Assembly: GCA_000697665.1 (NCBI GenBank)
Contig: KL197735.1
Span: 148,969-212,968 of the forward strand
Length of the DNA stretch: 64,000 nucleotides
Direction: 5' to 3'
DNA from: Jaapia argillacea MUCL 33604
Lineage: Eukaryota > Basidiomycota > Agaricomycetes > Jaapiales > Jaapiaceae
Shown: positions 37,014 to 47,987 of the stretch, in pieces
Position numbering within the stretch: position 1 is the first letter of the stretch
Layout: each line of letters opens with the position of its first letter
Translations under genes and position numbers: made by a program
Notes under the pieces: generated by a model
Told to the model about the DNA's origin: nothing
The model's database searches: none
The model's input: the letters and a program-made list of their open reading frames with translations, nothing else

Positions 37014-40000
37014 CTACAGCAGACAGTTCTCCGACCTAGAAAATGAATTCATATCAGAGAAAATCAAGTCACCCGAATCCGCCGCACCGAGTCGTATCCT
37101 GGAGGGCTCTGTACAGCTGGCTCGTTTCTGTCAAGTGTGTAAACATTTCCTGCAGTCACTTCACATAATAGCAGGGGCTTCAATAAAATGGGATGAGACT
37201 GTTGTACAAGCCGATCGCAAAATCTTGGTGGAAGTCAGAGCTGGCGCTACCGTAAATGCGATCGGCCTACTTGGAAGCTGTTGAAGATGTATAGAAGCCT
37301 GACCCAAACCTGGAGTCCAAAGGTCATCTTTATTACTTTGGGTACATTCAAGAGGAGAGTACCTTCGCCAACTGGTGATTTCACCACTTGTATAGGCGGA
37401 AGATGTCATCATGCAGCAAATGCCGCACGTATTTGAAGAGCAGATCCCGGTAGGTTGGGATTGTCCGAGTGTACATGCGCATCGAGGACCATACCAACGT
37501 CGATCCTGATTCCCGGAGGTTTGTCCCAGAGAGCGTGAAGAAATGATACCTTGACTGAGAATACAGTGAGCAGATATTACACACAGAGCACTCGCGGCTC
37601 ACCGGAATGACTCATGCATATCTTGAACTTGCGATGAAGAGATGACCCGAAAGACTCTGGCTACAACTGGAGTTTTCGATTCACCTCCCCACGACTCTCC
37701 GAAAGATTCGGCCACTTAAAAGGGCCAGTTCAGTACCGGCAATAGAAATTCAAAGATAAATGCCCTCACCACGTGTAAACATTGGGTGGGTGTTGGGTAC
37801 CTCCAATAGTATTGGAGCGGAGGCAACCGCAGCCCGAGCACATGGATCGGCACAGAAAGGGTCATCTAGAGTATCCCACATCCGACAATTTGTGCGGCAA
37901 AATAAACAAAAGTTGGCGCGAAACCTAGAGGGAACACCGTGAGCCACTAAAAGAAGACGAAATGAAGTCGACCAGCTCACATCTCATAGTGTTTGAAGCA
38001 GACCTCGAACGCTTGTGCGCCATCTCTTATGACGGGTTGCTCACATCCTGATATTCCACACGTCCGATCCCATTCTGCGGCGCACGTGTCGCTACAAAAG
38101 TCGTACTTGATGTCCCCAAAAGAGTATTTCGGGCGAATGTGACAAATCTGTAGGGGAGTTCAGACAATCCGATAGATTAGTACAAAATTAACCCACCACA
38201 CAGAACTCCTGCGCATGAGCTTGGATAGGATTGGAAGATATGGGTGAAAGGTCCATTGTTCCGGGAGGCCAACGCTGCTCGGTGGAATTCTCCGTCGCAG
38301 GAAGTGCCGAAAGGTGTCGAGTAGGAGGGTATGTGAGCAACCCAGAAGTTACTTCTGGTAGCGGGGGGCATTCATTTGTGGGAGTCGTTTCAGTTCTTTT
38401 GCAAATATCCTCCATTGCACGAAGAGCCATGCCCGTGCTTGGCCTCTCTGCAGCGATCTCCGACCAGCAGTTCTCGATAAGGGACCACAAAGCATCAGAT
38501 AGGGTTCGCTCCATACACTGAACAGGCGTTGGGCGTTTAGGCCTGAATCCTTCGTTGAGCTTTAGGATGAGTTGGCCCTCGCTGCAGCTCGGAAATGGCT
38601 GGTTGCGTGTATAAACCTGGAAATCGAATTATTGAATCATCGGAAGCAGATGGGCTGTTTCGAAGGAAATGCTGACCTCCAAATATACACAACCTAAGGC
38701 ATACACGTCACTCGCAAAGGTTCTTTTCAAAGGAAGGTTGAATTTATCTGGGAAATGGAGTTCGGGAGCCATCCACTGAGAGGAACCACCGTGGTTTGTG
38801 CTCGATGCCCCTTTGGTCACGTCAGCAATGGTTGCGAGGCCGAAGTCGGCGAGACGAGGGTGATGGTCATCATCGATGAGAATGTTGCTCTACGAGTGTT
38901 TCGTCAACACAAGTTTTGCAAATGTAGAGGGAGCACATACGCCTCGGAGATCACCATGTATCATGCCTGACTGGTGAAGATAATTCAGTCCCTCCGTAAT
39001 CTCGAGCAGCTGTAATGGTTCCATCGAACTATCGAAATGGATGAGGACCGAAAAGCATACCAGTTCGTCGATGTCAACTTGCATCGAAGCCGACGTTTCC
39101 AGAAACTTCAATATGTCACCATGTCGCATCCATGGCGATACCATACAATACATTGGAACGAAGGAGACAGCATCGATCCCAAGGAAAGGAAGGATATAAC
39201 GATGTTTGAGTGTTTGCCACATCAGTGCTTCCTTGAACAGCATCTGGTTCCGAGTTCTTTCATCAGAATTCTTCTCAGCACGAAACGGAGACCCACTTTT
39301 TGGATGCTCAGCTGGTTCCTTCGGCTATCATGGGAGACTCTCAGACGTTTGAGAGCGACTTCCGTTTCTCCGAGTCCCCCTTGAAAGACGTCCGCGAAAG
39401 AACCCCCTCGAGCAGAGTCCTTGCTCCGTAACTGCACACCAAGCACGCATATAGAGGAGGGAAGCTGTTGACATCGCAACGACAAGTTGATCTGGAGTTT
39501 ATGAACGTCTCGGCGAAATTTCTCGTTGAAGTTGAAGAAAAGATCAGATTTATCTGCGCCGCCGCCGGAGTGGCTGAGGCTCATTCGGTGCAACTTGCTC
39601 CAGTCGTCTAGAATCTATGACCAAGATAATTAGAAAAATTTGCGGGTGGGAGAGTGTAACACGAGCCGTTTGTGCCAATATCATAAATGAATCCGCCTCA
39701 TCGCCCTGCAGTGAGAACACTACCTCCTTTTGCTCGTCCGAGTCGAGAACCCTTCCGAATAAAGATACGATATCAGTTTCGTCCTTGACAATAGCCTCCC
39801 TTTCTTGCATCTTGTCACGGTGCGGGACATCCTTTAAAACCTGGGGATATCTGAGGACTGGGTGGGCCATCTGCATGGTAATGGGCGCTTACGTGATATA
39901 AGGAGTCCCGAAACTTGGTGCTCTGGACTAAACTGTGAACAATGTCAAAGCCTGACATTTGACGCAAGCAATCTCCCAGTGTTGTCCAATGTCTGAACCA

Positions 40001-40621
40001 CTCATGAGACGGGATAAGGATGATGAGGAATGTAGCTTCTCTATACCCGTTCTTAGATAGATCATTATCGGGCAGAGATGTCTTCTGAATGGCTCGGATG
40101 ATCAACGATGACAGATTCTAGAGGAAGGTCCCATGATGATAAGTAACCGAGGACGAAATAGCAATTAGACATACTTACCTTGTAGACTTGAGGCTCTGGC
40201 AAGTCAGACGGCCAGGAGGGAGAAATAAAGGGCATGGCGGTCAAGAGATCTCGGCGGAATCGGGCGAAACGTGTTATATCCAAGCGATCCCTTGGGTGAG
40301 AGAAGAGAACTGGATATAGCCCAAGATCCACCGATGCCGAGCCCTCCGTTCGGTCGATGGACCCGTGGCCAAGGAATGAAACCTTAACGAAAGGCTTCTT
40401 GAGCGCCTAACTTTGGTACTATAATGGGGTCTTCTAGTGAACATATCAGCAGTGCGCTCGAAATAAAACCACTCCTCAAACACAAGATGCTCACCATCGC
40501 CACACAACTTCTCCGTCTCTTGCTGAGACACTGGGGCTATGGTTACGCACCACGCAATGGAGCATGGAAGACGTTGACATTGAGGACCGAGAAGAAGATA
40601 CCACTTTACGGTATCGTGCAT
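37014..40621 (-). CDS. TKL-type kinase joined to Cys clusters and a PARP-like region
   Basis: Read 5' to 3' on the minus strand. Upstream exons (40.6-39.6 kb, start uncertain) are helical. The kinase N-lobe is ARGGSFADVFQGG with VALKRLRV. The catalytic loop IHGDLRG has Gly in place of Arg in HRD, followed by SNILIDDD, ADFGLAT and SSQWMAPELHF. After the kinase, exon QAHAQEFCV joins ICHIRPKYSFGDIKYDFCSD across a 49-nt intron, so a C-x2-C pair spans the junction. More Cys clusters follow (CGISGCEQP, CLFCRTNC), then VAESFGESWGGESKTPVVAR, RRWYGPRCACTLG, ICSSNTCGIC and PPGYDSV. These resemble a fungal PARP-like family that usually has WHGT; here it is WYGP. The frame is continuous to about 37.35 kb and then breaks at least once. 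The kinase is probably active and the PARP-like part probably not. Confidence 0.6.
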
Positions 40622-40994
40622 AGCATGAAGTCACAGAGCCATGAAACGTGAATTTCAGTGAAATTCGGCGGGAATGGGTCTCGGACAAAGTGGCAGTCCA
40701 ACAACCAACTCAACTGATATCGATCAGGTACACGGGTTTGTCATATCGTACACGTCAACAGTTCGAAAGGCAGATACCTCAGTCGACAGTCAGAATGGGG
40801 GGAGTAGACCCAGCATTCCCGGGTGCCTCAGGTTGCACTGGCCCCGCTACAGCTTCTTGGAGGCTAGCCGGAATCTCGATTCTTCCAACTGGAGGTACAA
40901 ACGGTCAGTCGTACACAAGGGCCAAAAGGAGGACACTGACCTCCATCCACGACGTTGATCCCTGGGCGCAGTTCATCCAAGTTGGACATAACTT

Positions 40995-42188
40995 TCAAGG
41001 GATTAGGTGCGTCCTAACCGACGAGTAAGAAACGAGATGGATGAGATACTCTTTGAAAAACAAGACCTCGCTGAACGGGAAAATATCTTGATCGTGCGCT
41101 ATGGCAACTTCGAGGGAAGAATCCTAGGATGAAACATCAAGACAGATCCCAAACAACCGATAATGCAGACTGACACGGAGTACGTATTCTAGGATTGGCG
41201 CGAGTAGGTTGATGCTCTGGGGAAAGTGTCGTAAGGCGATCGCAGGAGATCAGTGCTCCACTTACTTTGCAATCATCAGGAATCATCTCTATTATAACAT
41301 CCTCGTCTCCGTATTCCTCAGGGAGAGATCGATCCATCATGCGGAATCCCCTGATAAAAAGACACTGGTTGTATACGGGTTCGATCGGCAATTCACCGGG
41401 AACTGGTGGCGAGATACGATACGGTCCACGGCGGCGATCGACAGAAGGGGTCCATGTCGTACTCGAGGTGATCACCGCTGTGCTGTTCTCATACCCAGTC
41501 ATGTCAACCGTCCCATGAGACTCTTGATCCTCGCGAATGCTGGAGGAGGTTGTCACTTCCCATTCGACGGATTTATCGCACCCTGTCACAAAATAGAAGT
41601 CGGAGAGGTCGATGCCGAAACCGTTATCCTCGTTCGCCCATTCGAGCCATGACTTGTAGTGCTGAATCATGTACTGCTGGAATAGAGGGAGGAGGTTGGT
41701 GTCCTCTTGCAATACCTGGTTGGAAGTCGTCACTGAAGCAGTCTGTTGTCGAGTGACCGAGGTGGCGAGCTCATCAGGTCTTGGATGTGAGATCAGTAAA
41801 GAGGTGATGCCCTTCAAAAGCGGTCAACTCACCTAATGTAAGAGTAAGATCCCGATGACTTTAGAACCCCTGGACCCAGGGAGGATTTGCTTGAAGTGAC
41901 AAAGTCCAGGACTTGTTGTGGTGTAAGGCCATCCGTTCCAGGAACCTCCAACTGCCGAAAGTCTGGGGGAGTGCCCCATCTCTGCGATGCGTGATCGGAG
42001 GGAAGCAACACGTTGAAAAGAGTATGAAATCCTCCATATCTCAAATATCCAACATCACCAATCCGAACTGGGGGAGAAAGCGCGTCACCACCTGAGACTC
42101 GAGGAACATCTGGCTGCCAGAGCGCGTGCCCGTGGCGAAGGGTGGAGAGTTGGGAAGCATAAGTTTCTGAACTCGCAGTAGGATCCAT
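40995..42188 (-). CDS. Agaricomycete orphan protein, multi-copy family
   Basis: The start codon at 42188 opens MDPTASSETYASQLSTLRHG. Exon 1 ends at 41833, and after an intron of about 57 nt the next exon reads PDELATSVTRQQ. It contains LPLFQQYMIQHYKSWLEWAN, FGIDLSDFYFVTGCDKSVEW and YNQCLFIRGFRMMDR. Later exons give INLLAPILEYVLR and DSSLEVAIAHDQDIFPFSE. This layout (a GDVGYLRYGGF start, an SWLEWAN helix, an NQCLFIRGF strand) matches a mushroom protein family that I know only as hypothetical proteins. No catalytic motif is visible. It sits upstream of the kinase/PARP-like gene on the same strand. Confidence 0.65.
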
Positions 42189-42269
42189 AATGGTGATGGT
42201 AAAAGGTGACCAAGAATGTGCTACCAGACCAGGGATTTGCAGCTTTATAGTAATAATAATTTATACATA

Positions 42270-42400
42270 GTCAGCAAAGCAGAGCGGCACCGAAAGTGTA
42301 CAGCTTCAAGTTTGTCCTTTCTAGCTCTTCTGCAGCCTTGATTGTCGTCGAGAAAATCCCTCGCCGGAGATTGATCATTTGGGTGGACAATTACAGAACG
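42270..42400 (+). pseudogene. fragment shared with 51.7-51.8 kb
   Basis: Reads SAALIVVEKIPRRRLIIWVD in one plus-strand frame and matches PAALTVVQRIPRRRVIILVD at 51.73-51.82 kb in both DNA and protein. Only about 120 bases are kept here, and the CpG-poor block begins straight afterwards. It is a broken copy of the ORF at 51597. The family is not recognised. Confidence 0.6.
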
Positions 42401-42499
42401 CGGCCTCCTGGCTTCAAGGGCTCTGGTGTCATATCCTGAATTTGAAATTGGAAATCAAAAAGTCATGTGATACACCATATATACACTCTAAAGTGAGGA

Positions 42500-42592
42500 A
42501 AAATATCGCTAGCTTGGTGAAGTGGTTATATTGCCTGGAATTTGGACCTGTTGGGAGACTTTGGTTCAAACCAGCCTGGGATCACTTTTTCA
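42500..42592 (+). mobile_element. tRNA-derived SINE-like element
   Basis: An A-box-like TAGCTTGGTGAAGTGGTTA is followed 35 bases on by a B-box-like GGTTCAAACC (42563-42572). After that come CCTGGGATCAC and a TTTTT run (42586-42590) fitting a Pol III stop. The B box has CA where the consensus has CG, which matches the CpG loss of the block. The cloverleaf does not pair well enough for a functional tRNA, so a decayed tRNA-derived SINE is the better reading. Confidence 0.5.
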
Positions 42593-42762
42593 ATTCTTGG
42601 TTTTGAATTTACATGATTTTTTTCTCCACAACTAACAACAAATCAAGTACATATACTTTCATGCTATCTACAAAGTTCAATACATACTTCATGAAAGGGC
42701 AGCTTTTTCAAGGATTAGTCAGCTCTTCAATTAATAAAAATCAAGAAAAACACTTACTCAAG

Positions 42763-45700
42763 TTATCGAAACATGCATAGTTGTCTGTTTCGATTTCCAG
42801 GACACTCAAATCCATCTCAACCAGCTTGAACACATACTGCACATCTTCTTTGTCTCCCAGGTGGTCCATCTCTTATTGAAGTCTCACGTCGTCGATCCTG
42901 GACTATATTCTCCGGTTTCCACACAATAAATGTTGGATCAAAAACCTGTGGTTGGAATTCTGATTCTATGACAGGAAAACTGGAGGCAACACTTGGCCCT
43001 GCTATTGGTTGCATAATAGAGAAAGTTTCTGATTGGTTTTCAGGGAGAGATGGGCCAAACATGTCAATTCTCATAGGTGATTGACTCAAAGATCTGTCCA
43101 CTGGTAGCTCAATATCTGCTTGCATATCCACATCAGCTTCAAGTATAGCAATAACAGCAGCTTCTGGATTTATTTCCTCAATTTCTATATCTTGACCAAG
43201 GGGAGTGGTAGGCATAGCATTTACAGGTGGTTTGGATGAGGGGATGGAAATGTACTGTGTTTCAGATTCTGTTGCAGAAATTCCTGGCTGAAGTCGATGA
43301 GCAGCATTTAATACAGTTGACTGGTGGTTCTTAGATCAGATTCATTTCTCATGTGGGGCTCGTTGCTCATGGCTAGCAACTAGAGTAACTTGGCGAGCCT
43401 GAGCCTCTTTATACTTCTTGTATTGTGCAGATAGCTGCTCTTCTAACTTGTAGAATATAGTCTGGCCATTTGCCTTTCCTGACCACCATGCAGCCATTTC
43501 TGCAAAATTGGGACCTGAAGCAGATGATGCTGCCCATTCTCCACCAGGAGATACACTTTGATTAAAAAGCTCAAACTCTTGCTTTGTATGGACTGGAGTC
43601 ACAGCATATCTTGTTTTCTGAGCAGCAGCCAGATATGCATAGAGACTACCATGAGTTGTCTTCAAGGCTGATAGATGAAGCTTCATAGGATAGACATGTG
43701 TAAATGGTAAGGACTGTTCTGATATAGCTGCTTCTGTAAGCACAGCAGGATTCTCAAAGTTACTATCATTACGGATTTGTTCTGAAATACTAGCAATACC
43801 AAAGGCCTCATGAGTTGTAGCAAAACTGAGGGGGTCAGTGTCCTGGCAAATCCGTCCCATTGGAGGATTAGTTGACCATGGAATATCAGCTCTAAGAACT
43901 TGAACTTTATGGTCAAGCCACTGATCATAATGTCCTTGATATTCCTTTCCTGTTTTATGTCGCTGGCCAGCATCAAGATTATGTCGATGCCGAAAGTCTG
44001 CCATCCAACAATCTGCAAGTTCAACAGAGGCATTCAAAGAGGCAAAATTTCAACGAATTGGATTATGTACTGCACCCTCCACAGAGTTTGTTCCACGAAT
44101 TGTGTGGTACAGAGTTAAACCATTTTCATCATATCCAATAACAGTATACAAACTAATGCCAACAGGATCAGATACCCAACCTTTCTTGACATCATGAAGA
44201 ACTGCTCTGCTTTTTTTCCAAGACTCCTCATTAAAAAGTGGCTGTCCTGTGGCTGAACACTTTATATGTCCCCAACACTCAAAGAATTCATCTAGAATCT
44301 TATACAAGAGATCAGCAGCAGGAACATATCGACGGACCTGCTGCCAGAGCCAACGGGGAGAGGACTTGTGAACTGTATCCCATTTCTTGCCCTTTTTAGT
44401 TAGATAAGCCTCAACTTTTGCTCTGTCATTTTTATCTGGAACTAGCATTGTATCACTCAATGCAATACCAAATTCATGGTTCAGAGAATGTTTACGTGAG
44501 ATGGTATGTATCACTTTATCCATCTCATGAAACATGTCCACTAATATTCCTGAAGGACGTGATGGGGAATCTTCTGTTAAAGATGGCTGGACATATCTAT
44601 CTTCATTATCCAGTAATCCACTAGTTCCTTGTGTAGTTGGTGTTTTAGTCTTGCTATTCTCAGCAGCATTGTGCTCACTACTAACCACATGGCCATTATT
44701 ATCATCATTACTACCTTCATCATAACTACTACCTTCATCATCCTCACTCTCTGAGTTTGGATCAGGACCAGGTGTCTGCTTTTCCATACAATGACAGTCC
44801 TGTGGTGGTTGAATAAGGACCACATCAGATATCTCTGGTGGTAGCATAGAGGATGAAGCCACTGAAATGGCTTCTGGTTTCAATGGTGCTCGTGTTCGCA
44901 GAGTTGATAATGTTACCAAAGCCTGGAAGGATGTTTTGCCCTCTTGAAGTGACTCTAATGTCTGTTTATGATAGGCTAGCATACATTTTGGAGCAAGAAC
45001 CTCAGTAATTTCAACTACAGCTCTTGTACGGGTAGTTGATACATTAATATTGACAGAGATTTCTCTATCAGAAGTCTTTCGAGTTATATTGAATTGCTGT
45101 GGCTGCTCAACCAACCTTCCTCTTGCAACTTCTTGTCTCTGTAAATATAGGCTAACCTCCTGTCCAATAGGTCCTGCAGACTCTAATGGCTTTCCATAAG
45201 ATGTCTCAGCTTTGAGAGCCTCCCAAACCTTCAGAGCAACCCAGGCATCAAGAGCTGCATAATGAATCTGCTCTGTAGAAAGTTGACGTGCTGCCCATTC
45301 ACTTATTCTTGTATCCTTAGATAAATTTTGCTGAAGAGTTGCTGCAACTATTGCTGCAAGAGATGCAGTACCTTTTGGAATCACATTCTTTCGCCTAGCC
45401 AGTATACCTAACTCAATGATTCCCCGTGACATTTTTGGCTCCTTTGCAGGCAGTTTATATTCAGGAAAGTCACGTGAAAGCTTTGATAGATCTCCACCAA
45501 CATTTCTGCCAATTTTCATAACTTGTGAAGTTGTCAAAAGTGTAATCAGAGATCTGGGAAGATGCCGCAAATTGCATACCCGAAGCAAGTAAACAGTATT
45601 TGGAAAGGCAAGTTGAATAAGTGCAGTTCGCCTTGGGCCTCCTGACGATGGATCAGTACTGAACTCCCACTCCATATCAAATCCCAAGTAGACTCTAGCA

Positions 45701-47220
45701 GTGTCATCATCTAGCTGCTGAAGGATAAACCCACAAGCAGTCTGGATTTCTTCCTCATTGGAACAAACATGAACTATAACAGTGTCTGGAAGCAACAACT
45801 GAGGGAGCTCAGAAAACTCATCTATCTGTACAGGTTTAACACCTTCTGCTAATGATGGGATGCATTGCATAAATGTTGCAGAATCACTAGCTACATTATC
45901 TGAAAATCCAATAACTGGCTGACAAAGTCCATGATCATCAATACTCCTCACCATGGCCATAAGGCTTCCTTTTATATTGACTAAAGCCCTGGTTGAAAGG
46001 AGTAATTGAATACAAATTTGCTCAAATTCATTTACAGCTGTAAATAGCACTGGAAAAGGTGTTGTGCCTTCAAGCATTGAGATATACTTTGGCACTTTGA
46101 AAGATGTATCCCATTTAAGCACATAAGCACTTAGTGAAGACATATACTGGTCCAAGACTGGGCGGATATGCTCCATGTAGTCCATGTAGATACTATTTAA
46201 ATACCATCAGGAAGGGTAAAATCCTGCATATCCATCACTGTCATCAAAAGCTGAGAATGGAGCATATGACTTTCGCTCATCAACATTATCTCCTTGCTCT
46301 TCACGATGTTTAACAACATCCTGATCATATTTGATAGCATACAAATAACTAAGCTCCCGTATATCATGCTCTCGAACATGTAATTCACGAAGGATCTGTG
46401 ACCAAGCATTTGAGCTAACACGATGAGCCATCCCAGCATGAACTAATGTCATCAGAGTCTTGTCAATTCCACTCCTATGGGTCAGAAAGGCAGGAAATTC
46501 TGAAGCTAGGCCCATATCAAGTTGTTGAAGTATTGATGGATCATATAGGTTTACTGATTTGCCACATCCTCCTTTTGAGGACTGGCAGTAAAATCGTTGA
46601 GTCATAACATAATAAACCCTATCAAGAGATACAACACGTCTAGCAACTGGATTGTTATTCCAGCCTTTACATGCAAGAGGATATTTCTTGTTGTTTTTGT
46701 TGCGACATTCTGGATTCTGACATGTGAGGGGTCTAGAATCCAAAAGATGTGGGAGCCACACAAAAATTGAGGGCCGATAGAGCAGGTTTGGGATGATACC
46801 ATCAGGCAATGTAACTGCCTTCCTCATTGCAAAATAAGAATCAGGAGGATGGATCCAAAATGAGCCCTCCTGGTAGCATTTTGGCTTAGTATAACTCTGA
46901 ATATCTCGAATCAATTGATCTTTGATGGTTGTGAGATATGTGCTCACATAACCCCTTAAGGGAGCATTATTCTCTTGCTGGGCATGTTGCTGACCAGAGA
47001 GGTGATTCTCATTGTTGTCATCAGGGACAACATCATTCTCATCATCAAAATCACTTTCATCAGGATCATAACCTGTTTCTGCTAGGAAAAGGGCATTAGA
47101 AGAATCAAATGTGAATCAAAACTGCTTACCATCATCATCCTCAACGTCTATAAATTGTTCAGAATTTTCACAGATTTTAACAAATTTTTACTCACCAGTG
47201 GTTGACTTTTGTTTTCCCAT
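42763..47220 (-). pseudogene. DUF6729 / 3'-5' exonuclease gene with five in-frame TGA stops
   Basis: The likely start is 47220 (MGKQKSTT), with two small introns (GTGAGT..TTATAG and GTAAGC..CCTAG) before a long exon. Domain order: DUF6729 (LYRPSIFVWLPHLLDSRPL, RRVVSLDRVYYVMTQRF, LTHRSGID); then a DEDDy exonuclease of the Werner type with YLGFDMEWEF, NVGGDLSKLSRDF and IHYAALDAW, so the acidic ligands and the Tyr are kept; an acidic spacer; RGTNSVEGAVH with FRHRHNLDAGQRHK, similar to mushroom transposase-like C-termini; and a Cys tail, RRCAVCVQAG. One frame runs from 46947 to 42763 and is broken only by TGA at 46207, 44050, 43342, 43336 and 42817. Each fits a CGA arginine codon after CpG deamination. 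It is probably a decayed DNA-transposon-like gene. Confidence 0.75.
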
Positions 47221-47439
47221 ACTGCCAGATGGCATAGGAGCCCCCAACACTTTAGGAACACAGTTTGCAGATTTCCGTGGGTCTACTCAAAAAATATAAG
47301 CATTTGTTACCCAGTTGATTTTCAAAATACTCACAAAAGATTGGAAAAAGATCATGTTGTGGTCCTGAGAAAAGTGGGTCTCTTTCTGAACAGAAAACCT
47401 TCAATTCAAGTGGAAGAATATATAGAGACTTTAAACACA

Positions 47440-47987
47440 TACCTCAAGCTGATGTGGAACTCTTCATATCCTTCTCTTCTTCCCTCTGTCTTTTTCGCCC
47501 TGCTCCCTCTCTGAAACCTCTAGCCTGATGACCAGGCTGATTCTTAGACCCTGAGGGCCTACCTGTCTGCATGATTGATGTAATTTGGGGGATTGTTGCT
47601 TCCTAATAGCTGTGGAATGAGGGGAAAAGCACAGAGCTAGGGTCAGAGGCAATACTGGGGCAAAGGGTTGGAAGCTGTGTGGAAGCCATGTGGAAGCCAT
47701 GTGGAAGCGCGGGAACATCAGCCAAACCTGGCTATTCTGACAGGTGGGATAGCTGACAAATCAGTTACCAAAATGAGAATAGCCATAGTTGGCTATTTTA
47801 CAAAACGGGACACTATTTTACAAATGCGGCTATTTGGCAATTCAGGACACCATGCGGGAACCGCTTCAAGTTCTGTCCTCTATTGTCGCTCAGGTCCAGA
47901 CTCGGTGGGTCCTTTTGCGATCAACCTTGGCTCTTGAAACGTAGCTTAGTCTCTTCCTTCGAAACCTCTCCTTCAGGCCAAAAGAGC
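47440..47987. other. boundary region with short inverted and direct repeats
   Basis: GTGGAAGCCAT is repeated about three times near 47.67-47.71 kb. AATAGCC (47779) and GGCTATT (47791) form an inverted pair, and CTATTTTACAAA occurs twice (47793 and 47813). CpG-rich DNA resumes near 47.85 kb. These may be subterminal repeats of the decayed element, but I could not define matching termini or a target-site duplication. Confidence 0.4.

Noticed and set aside
42763-46947. UGA recoded as an amino acid in the DUF6729 frame
   Set aside because: CpG deamination of CGA explains all five sites, and the surrounding block shows the same decay.
42420-47860. Terminal inverted repeats of the DUF6729 element (GGTGTC and CCTGAATT words at both ends)
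   Set aside because: The matching words are short, spaced differently at the two ends and lack a clear target-site duplication, so chance is likely.
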